Positions 43,428-53,028 of a stretch of DNA of 64,000 bases are shown here, one piece after another. A program made the translations under genes and the position numbers. The notes beneath the pieces were generated by a model. That model saw only the letters and a list, made by a program, of their open reading frames with translations. It was not told the DNA's origin and ran no database searches. Source of the stretch: Aquabacterium sp. (GTDB taxonomy: Bacteria > Pseudomonadota > Gammaproteobacteria > Burkholderiales > Burkholderiaceae_C); assembly GCF_030652515.1 (NCBI RefSeq), contig NZ_JAUSAR010000010.1, positions 1-64,000 of the forward strand, read 5' to 3'. The first letter of the stretch is position 1; each line of letters begins with the position of its first letter.

Positions 43428-44645
43428 ATGCCCGCCTTCCGTTTTGAAGCCTTGGAGACAAGTGGCAAGACCGTCACCGGTCTGGTCGACGCAGACAATC
43501 CCAAGACCGCGCGCGCGCAATTGCGCTCGCAGCAGTTGGTGCCGCTGAAGATCGAGCCGGTGCAGGTCACCGAGGCGCAAGGCCAGCAGCAAAGCATGTT
43601 CACGCGGCGGGCCTTCAACTCGACCACGCTGGCGATCTGGACGCGCCAGTTGTCGGGCCTGGTGTCGGCGGGCTTGCCGCTGGAGCGGGCGCTCACGGCC
43701 TTGGCCGATGAGGCCGAAGACCCTACCCAGCGCGAACTGGTGGCGCACCTGCGCTCCGAGGTCAATGCGGGTTCGCCTTTCGCGCGCGCCTTGTCCGGCT
43801 CGCCCAAGGAATTTGACGAGGTCTACCGTGGCGTGGTGGCGGCGGGCGAGCAAAGTGGCCAGTTGGGCACCGTGCTTGAAAAGCTGGCCGATGACCTGGA
43901 AGAGCAGGGCGCCCTCAAGTCCAAGCTGATTGGTGCCACGCTGTACCCGGCGGTGGTGTCGGTGTTCGCCATCGTGGTGGTGGTGGCCTTGCTGGTGTTC
44001 GTGGTGCCTCAGGTGGCGCAGGTGTTCAGCAGCAGCAAGCGGGCCTTGCCCATCCTCACTCGCGTCATGTTGGGCCTGAGTGCCTTCATGCGTGAATGGG
44101 GCTGGCTGCTGATCTTGTTGATGATCGGGGGCTTCACGTCCCTGGTGTTCGCCTTGCGCGGTGAGGCCTTCCGCCGCAAGTTCGATGCTTTCACGCTGGG
44201 CGTGCCCGTGATCGGGCGCTTGATCCGTGGCTACAACGCCGCGCGCTTTGCCGGCACCTTGGCCATGTTGGCCGGATCAGGTGTGCCCATCCTGAAAGCC
44301 TTGCAGGCCGCGGCCGAAACCTTGTCCAACCGCGCGATGCGTGCCGATGCCATGGAAGCCCTGGTGCAGGTGCGTGAAGGTGCGCCGTTGGCCTCGGCCC
44401 TGGCCGCCAAGAAGCGATTCCCTGGCTTGCTGTCGATGTTTGCCCGCCTGGGTGAGCAGACCGGTCAGTTGCCGATCATGCTGCAACGCGCGGCCAAGCA
44501 GCTCAGCACTGAAGTGCAGCGCAAGGCCCTGGCCATTGCCACGGTGCTCGAGCCCTTGCTGATCGTTTTCATGGGCCTGATGGTGATGCTCATCGTCATG
44601 TCCGTGATGATGCCAATCATGCAGATGAACACCTGGGTGAAGTAA
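43428..44645 (+). CDS. gspF: Type II secretion inner membrane protein GspF
   Basis: FARTQLSGLVSAGLPLERAL-like repeats; position after gspE. Confidence 0.96.
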   Translation: MPAFRFEALETSGKTVTGLVDADNPKTARAQLRSQQLVPLKIEPVQVTEAQGQQQSMFTRRAFNSTTLAIWTRQLSGLVSAGLPLERALTALADEAEDPTQRELVAHLRSEVNAGSPFARALSGSPKEFDEVYRGVVAAGEQSGQLGTVLEKLADDLEEQGALKSKLIGATLYPAVVSVFAIVVVVALLVFVVPQVAQVFSSSKRALPILTRVMLGLSAFMREWGWLLILLMIGGFTSLVFALRGEAFRRKFDAFTLGVPVIGRLIRGYNAARFAGTLAMLAGSGVPILKALQAAAETLSNRAMRADAMEALVQVREGAPLASALAAKKRFPGLLSMFARLGEQTGQLPIMLQRAAKQLSTEVQRKALAIATVLEPLLIVFMGLMVMLIVMSVMMPIMQMNTWVK

Positions 44646-44667
44646 GCACGATAAAGGCGGAGTGAAT

Positions 44668-44682
44668 CCCCTTGATCAGGGG
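44668..44682. promoter_or_regulatory. CCCCTTGATCAGGGG palindromic element
   Basis: Same family as 8837/52375; ~60 bp upstream of the AAA ATPase. Confidence 0.5.
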
Positions 44683-44742
44683 CTCGCGACCGGGTGCGTT
44701 TGTTGCATGATGTCTCAGCGTCTTCGTTGTCGGAGGTTGAGC

Positions 44743-45750
44743 ATGAACACTGGTTGTGAACTGGTCACGGTGCAAAAAGAGGGCGCCCGCCCACGCATCC
44801 CCATCGCGCACATGCGGCACGTCTATCGGCTTGAAGAAGTCGAAAAGAAGCTCGGCAAGCTGCCGCCCCGCGAACACGAATCCTTGCGCGCCACCTACGA
44901 GCGCATGCTGGAGATGGGGCCCGACCGCTTTCAGGTCAAGCCCTCCGGCCTGCCCGCCATGGATTACCTCTACGACGATCTGCCCAATTTCCACGAAGCG
45001 CTGGATGACCTGCGGCGCCAACTGGCCTTGTGCGCCGACAGCCGCGATGCGCTGGAGATCACGCCCATGCTGCTGTTGGGCCCACCGGGGGTGGGCAAGA
45101 CCCACTTTGCGCGCGAAGTCTCGCAATTGCTGGGCACCGGCATGGGCTTCGTGTCCATGAGTTCGCTCACCGCCGGTTGGGTGCTGTCGGGCTCGTCCAG
45201 CCAGTGGAAGGGCGCGCGGCCTGGCAAGGTGTTTGAAACCCTGGTTGAAGGCCAGTACGCCAACCCCGTCATGGTGATCGACGAGATCGACAAGACCGGC
45301 GGCGAACACGCCTACGACCCGCTGGGCTCGCTGTACAGCCTGCTGGAGCACGACACCGCCGGTAACTTCACCGACGAGTTCGCCGAGGTGCCCATCGATG
45401 CCAGCCAGGTGATCTGGGTGGCCACCGCCAACGAGGCGCGCGGCATCCCCGATCCCATTCTGAACCGCATGAATGTGTTCGAGATCGAGATGCCCAGCGA
45501 GGAAGCTGCGCGCAAGATCGCGTCCAAGCTGTACCGCAGCATCCGCGCCGACCACGATTGGGGTCAGCGTTTTGATCCCGACCTGAATGAGGCGGTGCTG
45601 GCCAGCCTGAGCCATCTGGCGCCGCGTGACATGCGCCGGGCCTTGATGACGGCTTTTGGCAATGCCAAGCTGGATGGCCGACACAGCCTTGAAACGCGCG
45701 ACCTGCCCGATGCCCAAGGTCGCCGCACGCCGATGGGTTTCACGCAATGA
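44743..45750 (+). CDS. AAA+ ATPase with Lon-type AAA module (no protease domain)
   Basis: LLLGPPGVGKTHFAREVSQLL, VMVIDEIDKTGG, VIWVATANEARGIPDPILNRMNVFEI. Confidence 0.85.
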   Translation: MNTGCELVTVQKEGARPRIPIAHMRHVYRLEEVEKKLGKLPPREHESLRATYERMLEMGPDRFQVKPSGLPAMDYLYDDLPNFHEALDDLRRQLALCADSRDALEITPMLLLGPPGVGKTHFAREVSQLLGTGMGFVSMSSLTAGWVLSGSSSQWKGARPGKVFETLVEGQYANPVMVIDEIDKTGGEHAYDPLGSLYSLLEHDTAGNFTDEFAEVPIDASQVIWVATANEARGIPDPILNRMNVFEIEMPSEEAARKIASKLYRSIRADHDWGQRFDPDLNEAVLASLSHLAPRDMRRALMTAFGNAKLDGRHSLETRDLPDAQGRRTPMGFTQ

Positions 45751-45832
45751 CGGGGCACTGACGACAAGCTGACGACACGCCGCTCGGCGATACTGGCCCC
45801 TTCAATTCCAATGATTGCAAGGGTGCATCCAG

Positions 45833-46765
45833 ATGGCCGTCAGTTTGTCAGGGCAGTTGGTGGTGGCGATTTCATCGCGCGCGTTGTTCGATTTCGAGCA
45901 AGAGAACCTGCTGTTCGATCAGGGCGCGGGCGACCGGGCCTACATGAAGCACCAGCTCAAGCGCCTGGACGAGCCCGCCAAGCCGGGCGTGGCCTTCTCG
46001 CTGGTGCGCAAGCTGCTGGCTTTCAACTCGCCCGATCAGCAGCGGGTGGAGGTGGTCATCCTGTCGCGCAACGACCCGGTGTCCGGCATGCGCGTGTTCC
46101 GCTCGGCGCGGCACTATGGCTTGCCGATCCAGCGTGGTGTGTTCACGCGGGGCGAATCGCCTTACCGCTACTTGCGGCCTTTGAGGGCGCACCTGTTCTT
46201 GTCGGCCAACGAGGCCGATGTGCGCTCGGCCCTGTTGGAAGGCGTGCCCGCCGCGCGCGTGTTGCCCCATTCGGCCCACGCTGGCGAGGCCCACCCGCGC
46301 GAAGTGCGCATTGCCTTTGACGGCGACGCGGTGTTGTTCTCGGACGAGGCCGAGCAGGTTTATCAAAGCTCGGGCCTGGACGCGTTTCAACTGCACGAGC
46401 AGGAGCGCGCCGCCAAGCCTTTGCCAGCCGGGCCCTTCAAGCCACTTTTGCAAGCCTTGCATGATTTGCAGCAACGCGGTCAGGCTTTGGGGGAAGAGGG
46501 CGGCATGCGCATCCGCACGGCCTTGGTCACCGCCCGCAGCGCCCCGGCCCACGAGCGCGCCATCCGCACGCTGATGGATTGGGACATCGAGGTGGACGAG
46601 GCCATGTTCCTGGGCGGCTTGCCCAAGGGCGAGTTCCTGCGCGAGTTCGAGCCCGATTTCTTCTTTGACGACCAGACCGGTCACGTCGATGGGGCGGCGC
46701 CCCATGTGCCGGCCGGGCATGTGATGAGTGGCGTGTCCAACGCCATCATCGAAACGCTGGGGTGA
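45833..46765 (+). CDS. 5'-nucleotidase family protein
   Basis: SSRALFDFEQENLLF; SRNDPVSGMRVFRSARHYGL; HVPAGHVMSG. Confidence 0.85.
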   Translation: MAVSLSGQLVVAISSRALFDFEQENLLFDQGAGDRAYMKHQLKRLDEPAKPGVAFSLVRKLLAFNSPDQQRVEVVILSRNDPVSGMRVFRSARHYGLPIQRGVFTRGESPYRYLRPLRAHLFLSANEADVRSALLEGVPAARVLPHSAHAGEAHPREVRIAFDGDAVLFSDEAEQVYQSSGLDAFQLHEQERAAKPLPAGPFKPLLQALHDLQQRGQALGEEGGMRIRTALVTARSAPAHERAIRTLMDWDIEVDEAMFLGGLPKGEFLREFEPDFFFDDQTGHVDGAAPHVPAGHVMSGVSNAIIETLG

Positions 46766-47371
46766 TCAGGACTTGCGTCGCATGTCGGACTTGAACAGCT
46801 CGGCGATGCTGACCTCGCGCTGGCCGGGGATCAACTCGTAGCTTTCACCCGCCGCGATGGTGCCGGGCACCCGCACCGCCAGGTAAAAGCCGCAGTAGCC
46901 CGATTGCGCCATCATCTTGACCGCCTGGTTGAAGCCCATCACGGCAGCGAACTTGAAGCACGGGTGGCGCGGCTCGCTGATGGCCAGCGTGCAGTCCGGG
47001 AACTTCAGCAGATCGCCAATGTAGGCATCGCTTTCCAGCAGCCCGGTGATGGTCAGGTTCTCGCCCAGCATGCCGTGCGGCAGGGCCTCGTCCCACGCCT
47101 GCGACTTGGCCTGCGAGCGCACGGTTTGCCAGAAAGGGTAGTGCTCGTGGGGGTAGGCATAGACCGCCTTGGACAGGCCGCCGTGCACCGTGGGATCGGC
47201 CTGCTCATCCTGCTGCAGCCCCAGCGGCCTGACCTCGATGCGTTCGGGCGATTGCAATGAGCTGACCGATCGCTTGCCAATCGCTGTGAGCACGGGCTTG
47301 TGGTCGATGACGAGGGTTTGGGCCAGCGCGGTGTTGACGGACAACACGCGGCGATCAACAACAGCAGACAT
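46766..47371 (-). CDS. MOSC domain-containing protein (YiiM-like)
   Basis: DEQADPTVHGGLSKAVYAYPHEHYPFW; MLGENLTITGL. Confidence 0.92.
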   Translation of the reverse strand: MSAVVDRRVLSVNTALAQTLVIDHKPVLTAIGKRSVSSLQSPERIEVRPLGLQQDEQADPTVHGGLSKAVYAYPHEHYPFWQTVRSQAKSQAWDEALPHGMLGENLTITGLLESDAYIGDLLKFPDCTLAISEPRHPCFKFAAVMGFNQAVKMMAQSGYCGFYLAVRVPGTIAAGESYELIPGQREVSIAELFKSDMRRKS

Positions 47372-47424
47372 GGACGGCTCCTGAATGGCGGCAAGGTGGT
47401 GGAAGCTGCTGAAGCATATCAACT

Positions 47425-48582
47425 TCAACGCCAGGAAGAGACCGCCACCGACATGGCCTTGAAGCTGGCCACGCAAGGTTGGCCAGGCGCCAGGTCCATC
47501 TGCTGGATGGCGCGCCGGGTGAGCAGGGCCCAGATCTGCACGCCGGCCTGGATGGAGAAATCACCGGTCTCGCGCACGTGGTCCAGCTCGACGCCCACGG
47601 CGCCGTAAGAGCCATTCTCGCCCGCCAGCATGACCTGCGTGATGCGGCCGCGCAGCTGGTTGCTGGCGCTGCTGCCCTCCAGCAGGTCGCGGTGCAGGCT
47701 GATGTCGCGGGCGCGGATCTTCAGGCGCACCTTGCGGCCGACCGCGTGCAGCACGGCGGGGGCGGTCACGCGTTGGCCGGCCACGTCGACCTCGCTGAGC
47801 AGCCATTCGATGTCGTGGCGCTTGACCTCGCCCTCGATCACGCTGCCCGCATTCACCCCCTCCAGGAAGGTGGACAAGGACACGTCCGACAGGATCTGGG
47901 TGACGGTGCCGCCACTGGTCATGCGCCCCTCGTGCAGCACGATCACGTCGTCGGCCATGCGGATCACTTCAGTCATGCGCGGGCTGACCAGCACCACCGG
48001 CAGCTTGGAGCGCGTGGGGACCTGGGCCAGCAAGTCGAGCAAGGGCGGCTGGTCGTGCTCGGGCACGCCGCTCAAGGGGTCGTCCAGCAAGATGGCCCGG
48101 GGGGCGGACAGCAAGGCGCGGCCCAGTGCCACTTTGAAGCGCTGCGATGGCGTCAGGCGCGCAGGCCGGGCTTTGAACAGCGAGCGCAGGTCCAGCCACT
48201 GGGTCACGGCATCAAAGGTGGGGCCGTTCACGGGTTTGGGCGCGCGCGCCAGGCCATATTCCAGGTTGCCCTGCACGCTCAGGTGCGGGAACAGGTGCGC
48301 GTGGCCGTCCAGCCAGGCCAGTCGGCGAAGGTGAGGCGGCAGGTTCACGCCCGCCGTCGAATCGTAGATGGTCTGGTGGCCCAGGGCGACCCGCCCGCCC
48401 AGCGAAGGGTGAAGCCCGGCCGTGGCCTTGAGCAAGGCCGACTTGCCGCCCCCCGCGCGCCCCACAATGGCGCACACGCGCCCCGGCAGCACGCGGAACT
48501 GGGCCTGGATGTCCAGCCCGGGTTGCTGCAGGCGCAACTCCACACTCAGGGGCAAAGGCAAGATTTTGGTCGGTTTGTTCAT
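47425..48582 (-). CDS. ModC/TupC-like ABC transporter ATP-binding protein with degenerate catalytic motifs
   Basis: Walker A GRAGGGKS retained; signature LTPSQ, Walker B AILLDD, H-loop LVSPRM; C-terminal TOBE-like domain. Confidence 0.85.
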   Translation of the reverse strand: MNKPTKILPLPLSVELRLQQPGLDIQAQFRVLPGRVCAIVGRAGGGKSALLKATAGLHPSLGGRVALGHQTIYDSTAGVNLPPHLRRLAWLDGHAHLFPHLSVQGNLEYGLARAPKPVNGPTFDAVTQWLDLRSLFKARPARLTPSQRFKVALGRALLSAPRAILLDDPLSGVPEHDQPPLLDLLAQVPTRSKLPVVLVSPRMTEVIRMADDVIVLHEGRMTSGGTVTQILSDVSLSTFLEGVNAGSVIEGEVKRHDIEWLLSEVDVAGQRVTAPAVLHAVGRKVRLKIRARDISLHRDLLEGSSASNQLRGRITQVMLAGENGSYGAVGVELDHVRETGDFSIQAGVQIWALLTRRAIQQMDLAPGQPCVASFKAMSVAVSSWR

Positions 48583-49304
48583 GGGGGCGAACCCCGTTGC
48601 CGGAGGGCGGCCCAGCGGCCCTGCCAATGGCGGCGTCCGGCCTCGCTCAGCAACACCGCCACGAAAGCGACGCCCACCGAAACCAGGGCCAGGCGCGTCG
48701 CGGCACCCAGGTTGTCTGGCGAGCGCAAGGCCTGCATCAGGGCCAGGGGCACGCTGTGCTCGGGGTGCCCGACGCGGGCGCTGGGCTGCAAGGCGGAGGC
48801 GAGCACCAAGGTGGCGCCCGTTTCGCCCCAGGCCGCTGCCAGGCCCAGGGCCATGGCCGACAGCACGGCGGGCAATGCCAGTGGCAAGGTGATGCTCCAC
48901 CAGGCGCTCCAGGGCGAGGCGCCCAAGGTCTGGGCCAGTGGCGCCATCATCGGGTCGATGGCCTCGAAGGCCGGGCGCAGCACGCGCACCATCAGGGGCA
49001 CGGTGACCAGGCTGGCGGCCAACACCGCGCCGCTGGGGAAGAAGCTCAAGGTCCAGCCGGTCAGGTTGCCGATCCAGTGGCCGACCAGGCCCTCGTTGCT
49101 CAGTCCCATCAGCAAGGCGAAGCCCACCACCGCCGGTGGCAGGGCCATGGGCAGCAGCACCACCGTGTTCAACAACCAGTGGCCATGCCACCGGGCCTTG
49201 GCCATCACCGAGGCCAGCCCCACCGCCAGCGGTGTGCTGATCAACAGCGTGAGCAGGGCTATCTGCGCACTCAGCCAGATGGCGTCAAGCTCCCAGGCAC
49301 TCAT
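48579..49304 (-). CDS. ModB/TupB-like ABC transporter permease
   Basis: TLGASPWSAWWSITLPLALPAVLSAMALGLAAAWGETGATLVLA. Confidence 0.9.
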   Translation of the reverse strand: MSAWELDAIWLSAQIALLTLLISTPLAVGLASVMAKARWHGHWLLNTVVLLPMALPPAVVGFALLMGLSNEGLVGHWIGNLTGWTLSFFPSGAVLAASLVTVPLMVRVLRPAFEAIDPMMAPLAQTLGASPWSAWWSITLPLALPAVLSAMALGLAAAWGETGATLVLASALQPSARVGHPEHSVPLALMQALRSPDNLGAATRLALVSVGVAFVAVLLSEAGRRHWQGRWAALRQRGSPP

Positions 49305-49308
49305 GGCC

Positions 49309-50088
49309 TCAGCCCTGTGGTTTCTGCCACACCGATCCAGAGGCCGTCACGGCCTGTTTCCCCAGCGGGCCTTGCAGCCATTTCACCAACAGCTTGCCAG
49401 CGGGGTGGGGGGTTTTGAACGAGCGGGCGACCTGGCAGGTCAGCCACAGGCGGGGATCCTGGTCGACCAGGACTTTGCGGGCTTGGCGTTCAGCGCGGGA
49501 CATTTTTTGCCAATCTGCCATGGTCAACCATTGATAAGGTGGCAGCGAAGTGCCAGCCGACGCACTGCTGGCGGCCCGGGCGGGCAAATGCTGGGCACCC
49601 AGGGTGCTGGTCAAGGTGTCGCTCAGGCCAGCCAAGGCTGAATCCTTGGGTGCTGGCAGCCAGCGGCAGGCACCCGCCGCCTGGCCGGCCAGGATCTGAT
49701 GCAAGGCGCGGACCACGTCATGCTCACCGCGCACGCCCGCCGGGTCGGACGCAGGCCCCACCAGCAAGACCTGGGTGCGCGCCAGCGTGTGGCGATCGTG
49801 GATCAGGCCTTGTTGCTCCAGGCGGTCGGCCAAGGGGTGGCTCAGGAACAGGCCGATGGGCAGCTCGCCCGATTCCAGCTGCCGCAAGATGGTGCCCGAG
49901 GGTTCGCGCACCCAATTGGCCGCCAGGCCCAGGTCTCGGCCCATGGCGGCTTTCCAGCGCCCAGCCAGGCCGGTGTCTTGCAGCAGGCCATCGACCCCCA
50001 GGCGCACCGGCTCGGCGCTTTGGGCCCACGTTGATCCAGGCAGGCTCAGCCCGCCGACGATCCATCCCATCCAATCCCGTCGATTCAT
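49309..50088 (-). CDS. TupA/ModA-like substrate-binding protein (divergent)
   Basis: QDTGLAGRWKAAMGRDLGL...GELPIGLFLSHP...DPAGVRGEHDVVRALHQIL; TupA-like layout. Confidence 0.75.
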   Translation of the reverse strand: MNRRDWMGWIVGGLSLPGSTWAQSAEPVRLGVDGLLQDTGLAGRWKAAMGRDLGLAANWVREPSGTILRQLESGELPIGLFLSHPLADRLEQQGLIHDRHTLARTQVLLVGPASDPAGVRGEHDVVRALHQILAGQAAGACRWLPAPKDSALAGLSDTLTSTLGAQHLPARAASSASAGTSLPPYQWLTMADWQKMSRAERQARKVLVDQDPRLWLTCQVARSFKTPHPAGKLLVKWLQGPLGKQAVTASGSVWQKPQG

Positions 50089-50293
50089 CGTTCCACCTTA
50101 TCAAGGGCACGGCCTATTGTCGCGTAGTGGAATCCAGGGCTTGCCGACAAGCTGGCGCGGTGTTTGCTGTGTGACAGAGTTGGCACCCTGGCGGGAACCC
50201 CTCGGAAAGGGGGGGAACTCAAACGAGAAGGGGTGGACTAAACTACGAGGTTTCGCTGTTTGGCAATTTTGCCCGGCGAGCCCGTTGCCATTT

Positions 50294-50372
50294 CCTGCCG
50301 GGAGTGTCAGCCGGCAGGGTGTCGAGAGCGCGGCCCGCAAGCTGCCGCCGCGCTGTCGAGACCCTGTTTTTT
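50294..50372 (+). promoter_or_regulatory. pckG leader with hairpin plus intrinsic-terminator-like structure (putative attenuator)
   Basis: CCTGCCGG/CCGGCAGG hairpin then 18-position stem (16 pairs) 50317-50364 followed by TGTTTTTT, 18 nt before the ATG. Confidence 0.5.
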
Positions 50373-50390
50373 ACTTTTGGAGCCATCGTC

Positions 50391-52259
50391 ATGAACCAAA
50401 CCGTCTCGCAGGGGGTGCCTTTGAACGCCCCCGCTTACGTCAAGAATGCCAAGCTGATCGCCTGGGTGGCCGAGATCGCCGCCCTGACGCAAGCCAAGGA
50501 CATCTACTGGTGCGATGGCACTGAAGAAGAATACAACCGCTTCTGCAACCAGTTGGTTGCCGCTGGCAGCTTCAAGAAGCTGAACCCCGAACTGCGCCCC
50601 AACAGCTACCTGGCCGTGACCGACCCGTCCGACGTGGCCCGCGTGGAAGACCGCACCTTCATTTGCTCCGACCGCAAGGAAGACGCCGGCCCCACCAACA
50701 ACTGGTGCGAGCCCTTGGAGATGCGTGCCAAGCTGCAAACTGGCGAAGGCGCCTTGTTCAAGGGCTGCATGAAGGGCCGCACCATGTACGTGGTGCCTTT
50801 CAGCATGGGCCCCTTGGGTTCGCCCATCGCCCACATCGGTGTCGAGCTGTCTGACAGTGCCTATGTGGCCGTCAACATGAAGCTCATGACCCGCATGGGC
50901 AAGGGCGTGATCGACGTGCTGGGCGCCGATGGCGAGTTCGTGCCTTGCGTGCACACCGTGGGCGCCCCGCTGGAAGCCGGTCAAAAAGACAGCGTCTGGC
51001 CTTGCAACCCCACCGTCAAGTACATCGTCCACTACCCCGCCACGCGCGAAATCTGGTCCTATGGCTCCGGCTACGGCGGCAATGCCTTGCTGGGCAAGAA
51101 GTGCTTCGCCCTGCGCATCGCCTCCACCATGGGCCGCGACCAAGGCTGGCTGGCCGAGCACATGCTGCTCCTGGGCGTGACCGACCCGCAAGGCAAGAAG
51201 TCGCACATCGCGGCGGCTTTCCCCAGCGCCTGCGGCAAGACCAACTTCTCGATGCTGATCCCGCCTGAGGGCTACAAGGGCTGGAAAGTCACCACCATCG
51301 GCGACGACATCGCCTGGATCAAGCCCGGAGCCGACGGCCGCCTGTACGCCATCAACCCCGAGGCCGGTTACTTCGGCGTGGCGCCTGGCACCAACGACCT
51401 GACCAACCACAACTGCATGCAGTCGGTCCTGCGTGACACGATCTTCACCAACGTGGCCCTGACCGACGACGGCGATGTGTGGTGGGAAGGCATGACCGAC
51501 ACGCCCCCAGCGCACCTGATCGACTGGCAAGGCAAGGATTGGACGCCCCAGATTGCCAAGGAAACTGGCGCGAAGGCCGCGCACCCCAACGCCCGCTTCA
51601 CCGTGGCCGCGACCAACAATCCGGCACTTGACCCTGAGTGGGACAACCCCGCTGGCGTGGCCATCGACGCCTTCATCTTTGGCGGCCGCCGCTCCACCAC
51701 CGTGCCCCTGGTGACCGAGGCCCGTGACTGGACCGAAGGTGTCTACATGGCTGCGACCATGGGTTCCGAAACCACCGCCGCCGCTTTTGGCGCGCAAGGC
51801 GTGGTTCGCCGCGACCCCTTCGCCATGCTGCCCTTCATGGGCTACAACATGAGCGATTACTTCCAGCACTGGCTGGACGTGGGCGCCAAGTTGCAAAACG
51901 CTGGTCACAAGACGCCGCCTGTGTATTGCGTGAACTGGTTCCGCAAGGGCGCTGACGGCAAGTTCGTCTGGCCTGGCTATGGCGAGAACATGCGCGTTCT
52001 GGAATGGATCCTGGGCCGCATCGCAGGTACCGCCAAGGGCGTGGACAACGCTTTCGGCCTGAGCCCCACCTACGAAGACATCAACTGGACGGGCCTGAAC
52101 TTCACCAAGGAACAGTTCCAGTCGGTGATCGGCATCGACACGGCGGCCTGGACGCAAGAGCTGAAGCTGCACGACGAATTGTTCCAGCAACTGTCGTATC
52201 ACCTGCCGGCCGAGATGCCCGCCACCAAGGCCAAAATCGAGCAGCGCCTGGCCGCTTGA
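50391..52259 (+). CDS. pckG: Phosphoenolpyruvate carboxykinase (GTP)
   Basis: [22 protein letters not shown]-type PEPCK throughout. Confidence 0.98.
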   Translation: MNQTVSQGVPLNAPAYVKNAKLIAWVAEIAALTQAKDIYWCDGTEEEYNRFCNQLVAAGSFKKLNPELRPNSYLAVTDPSDVARVEDRTFICSDRKEDAGPTNNWCEPLEMRAKLQTGEGALFKGCMKGRTMYVVPFSMGPLGSPIAHIGVELSDSAYVAVNMKLMTRMGKGVIDVLGADGEFVPCVHTVGAPLEAGQKDSVWPCNPTVKYIVHYPATREIWSYGSGYGGNALLGKKCFALRIASTMGRDQGWLAEHMLLLGVTDPQGKKSHIAAAFPSACGKTNFSMLIPPEGYKGWKVTTIGDDIAWIKPGADGRLYAINPEAGYFGVAPGTNDLTNHNCMQSVLRDTIFTNVALTDDGDVWWEGMTDTPPAHLIDWQGKDWTPQIAKETGAKAAHPNARFTVAATNNPALDPEWDNPAGVAIDAFIFGGRRSTTVPLVTEARDWTEGVYMAATMGSETTAAAFGAQGVVRRDPFAMLPFMGYNMSDYFQHWLDVGAKLQNAGHKTPPVYCVNWFRKGADGKFVWPGYGENMRVLEWILGRIAGTAKGVDNAFGLSPTYEDINWTGLNFTKEQFQSVIGIDTAAWTQELKLHDELFQQLSYHLPAEMPATKAKIEQRLAA

Positions 52260-52275
52260 TTTTTCTTGATGTGCA

Positions 52276-52300
52276 AGAGGGGCCCGTTGGGGCCCTTTTC
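52276..52300 (+). terminator. Probable terminator after pckG
   Basis: GGGGCCCGTTGGGGCCCTTTTC. Confidence 0.55.
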
Positions 52301-52374
52301 TATTTAAAAAATCTGCAATATTTACTTGCCTAACTCATTTGTAACTCAAAACCCTTAGGGTTGTTACTTCTTTT

Positions 52375-52389
52375 CCCTAGAACAGGGGG
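52375..52389. promoter_or_regulatory. CCCTAGAACAGGGGG palindromic element upstream of the second PEP-CTERM gene
   Basis: Matches CCCCTTGAACAGGGGG at 8837. Confidence 0.5.
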
Positions 52390-52483
52390 TATGACCGCCT
52401 GGTGTCGTGGCATATAAAAGAGCAGTCGCGGTCCTGAAGTATTTTGGGTCAGCGATCCGTTTGATAACTATTGGAGGTTGCTT

Positions 52484-52963
52484 ATGAAATTGAAAATGTT
52501 GGTAGCTGCTGCTTCCCTCGTGGTGGCCGGTTCGGCAATGGCTGGTGCGCCAGCTTTGCCCGGTGGCGATCTGGGTGCCTTGACACCCACGCCAGCTTTG
52601 TTCCTGGCGCAAGGCGCTTCGTTCAATGGCGGCACGATCGCTGATCTGTTCACCTTCACGGTGGGCGGCAACAGCGACGTGATCGGCTCGATCGGTGGCT
52701 ACGGCGCCACCTTCAGCTCCGTCCTGATCGATGGTGTGGCCACTTCGTTGACGTCGACCACGACGGGCTACGGGTTCAGCTTCACCGGTCTGTCGGCTGG
52801 TTCGCACACCCTGAAGGTTGAAGGCGCTTACACGGGCCTGTACACCTACATCGGCAGTGCTTACGCCACGCCTTCGGCCGTGCCTGAGCCAGAGTCCCTG
52901 GCCCTGATCTTCGCAGGTCTGGGTGTGGTGGGTCTGGTGGCTCGTCGCCGTCAAGCAGTCTGA
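52484..52963 (+). CDS. PEP-CTERM sorting domain-containing exported protein
   Basis: Signal peptide MKLKMLVAAASLVVAGSAMA; C-terminal VPEPESLALIFAGLGVVGLVARRRQAV. Confidence 0.93.
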   Translation: MKLKMLVAAASLVVAGSAMAGAPALPGGDLGALTPTPALFLAQGASFNGGTIADLFTFTVGGNSDVIGSIGGYGATFSSVLIDGVATSLTSTTTGYGFSFTGLSAGSHTLKVEGAYTGLYTYIGSAYATPSAVPEPESLALIFAGLGVVGLVARRRQAV

Positions 52964-52978
52964 TTTTTGTCAGACCAA

Positions 52979-53007
52979 GAAAAAGCGCCCCTTGGGGCGC
53001 TTTTTTG
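52979..53007 (+). terminator. Intrinsic terminator after the PEP-CTERM gene
   Basis: AAAAAGCGCCCCTTGGGGCGCTTTTTT. Confidence 0.9.
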
Positions 53008-53028
53008 ATGGCCTCTGGCCAAAGTTGA

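Noticed and set aside
48570-48590. Possible ModC-ModB fusion suggested by the 47425-49191 ORF
   Set aside because: The extra N-terminal sequence is an out-of-frame reading of modB; a good start for the ATPase exists at 48582 with a 4-bp overlap
47479-49641. 720-aa + strand ORF opposite the mod-like operon
   Set aside because: Shadow ORF; - strand genes have clear ABC transporter motifs
50307-52202. 631-aa antisense ORF opposite pckG
   Set aside because: Shadow ORF opposite a highly conserved enzyme
52408-52425. Possible sigma54 promoter (TGGCATATAAAAGAGCA) upstream of the second PEP-CTERM gene
   Set aside because: GG-to-GC spacing is 11 nt, one more than the required 10, and the -12 element is poor
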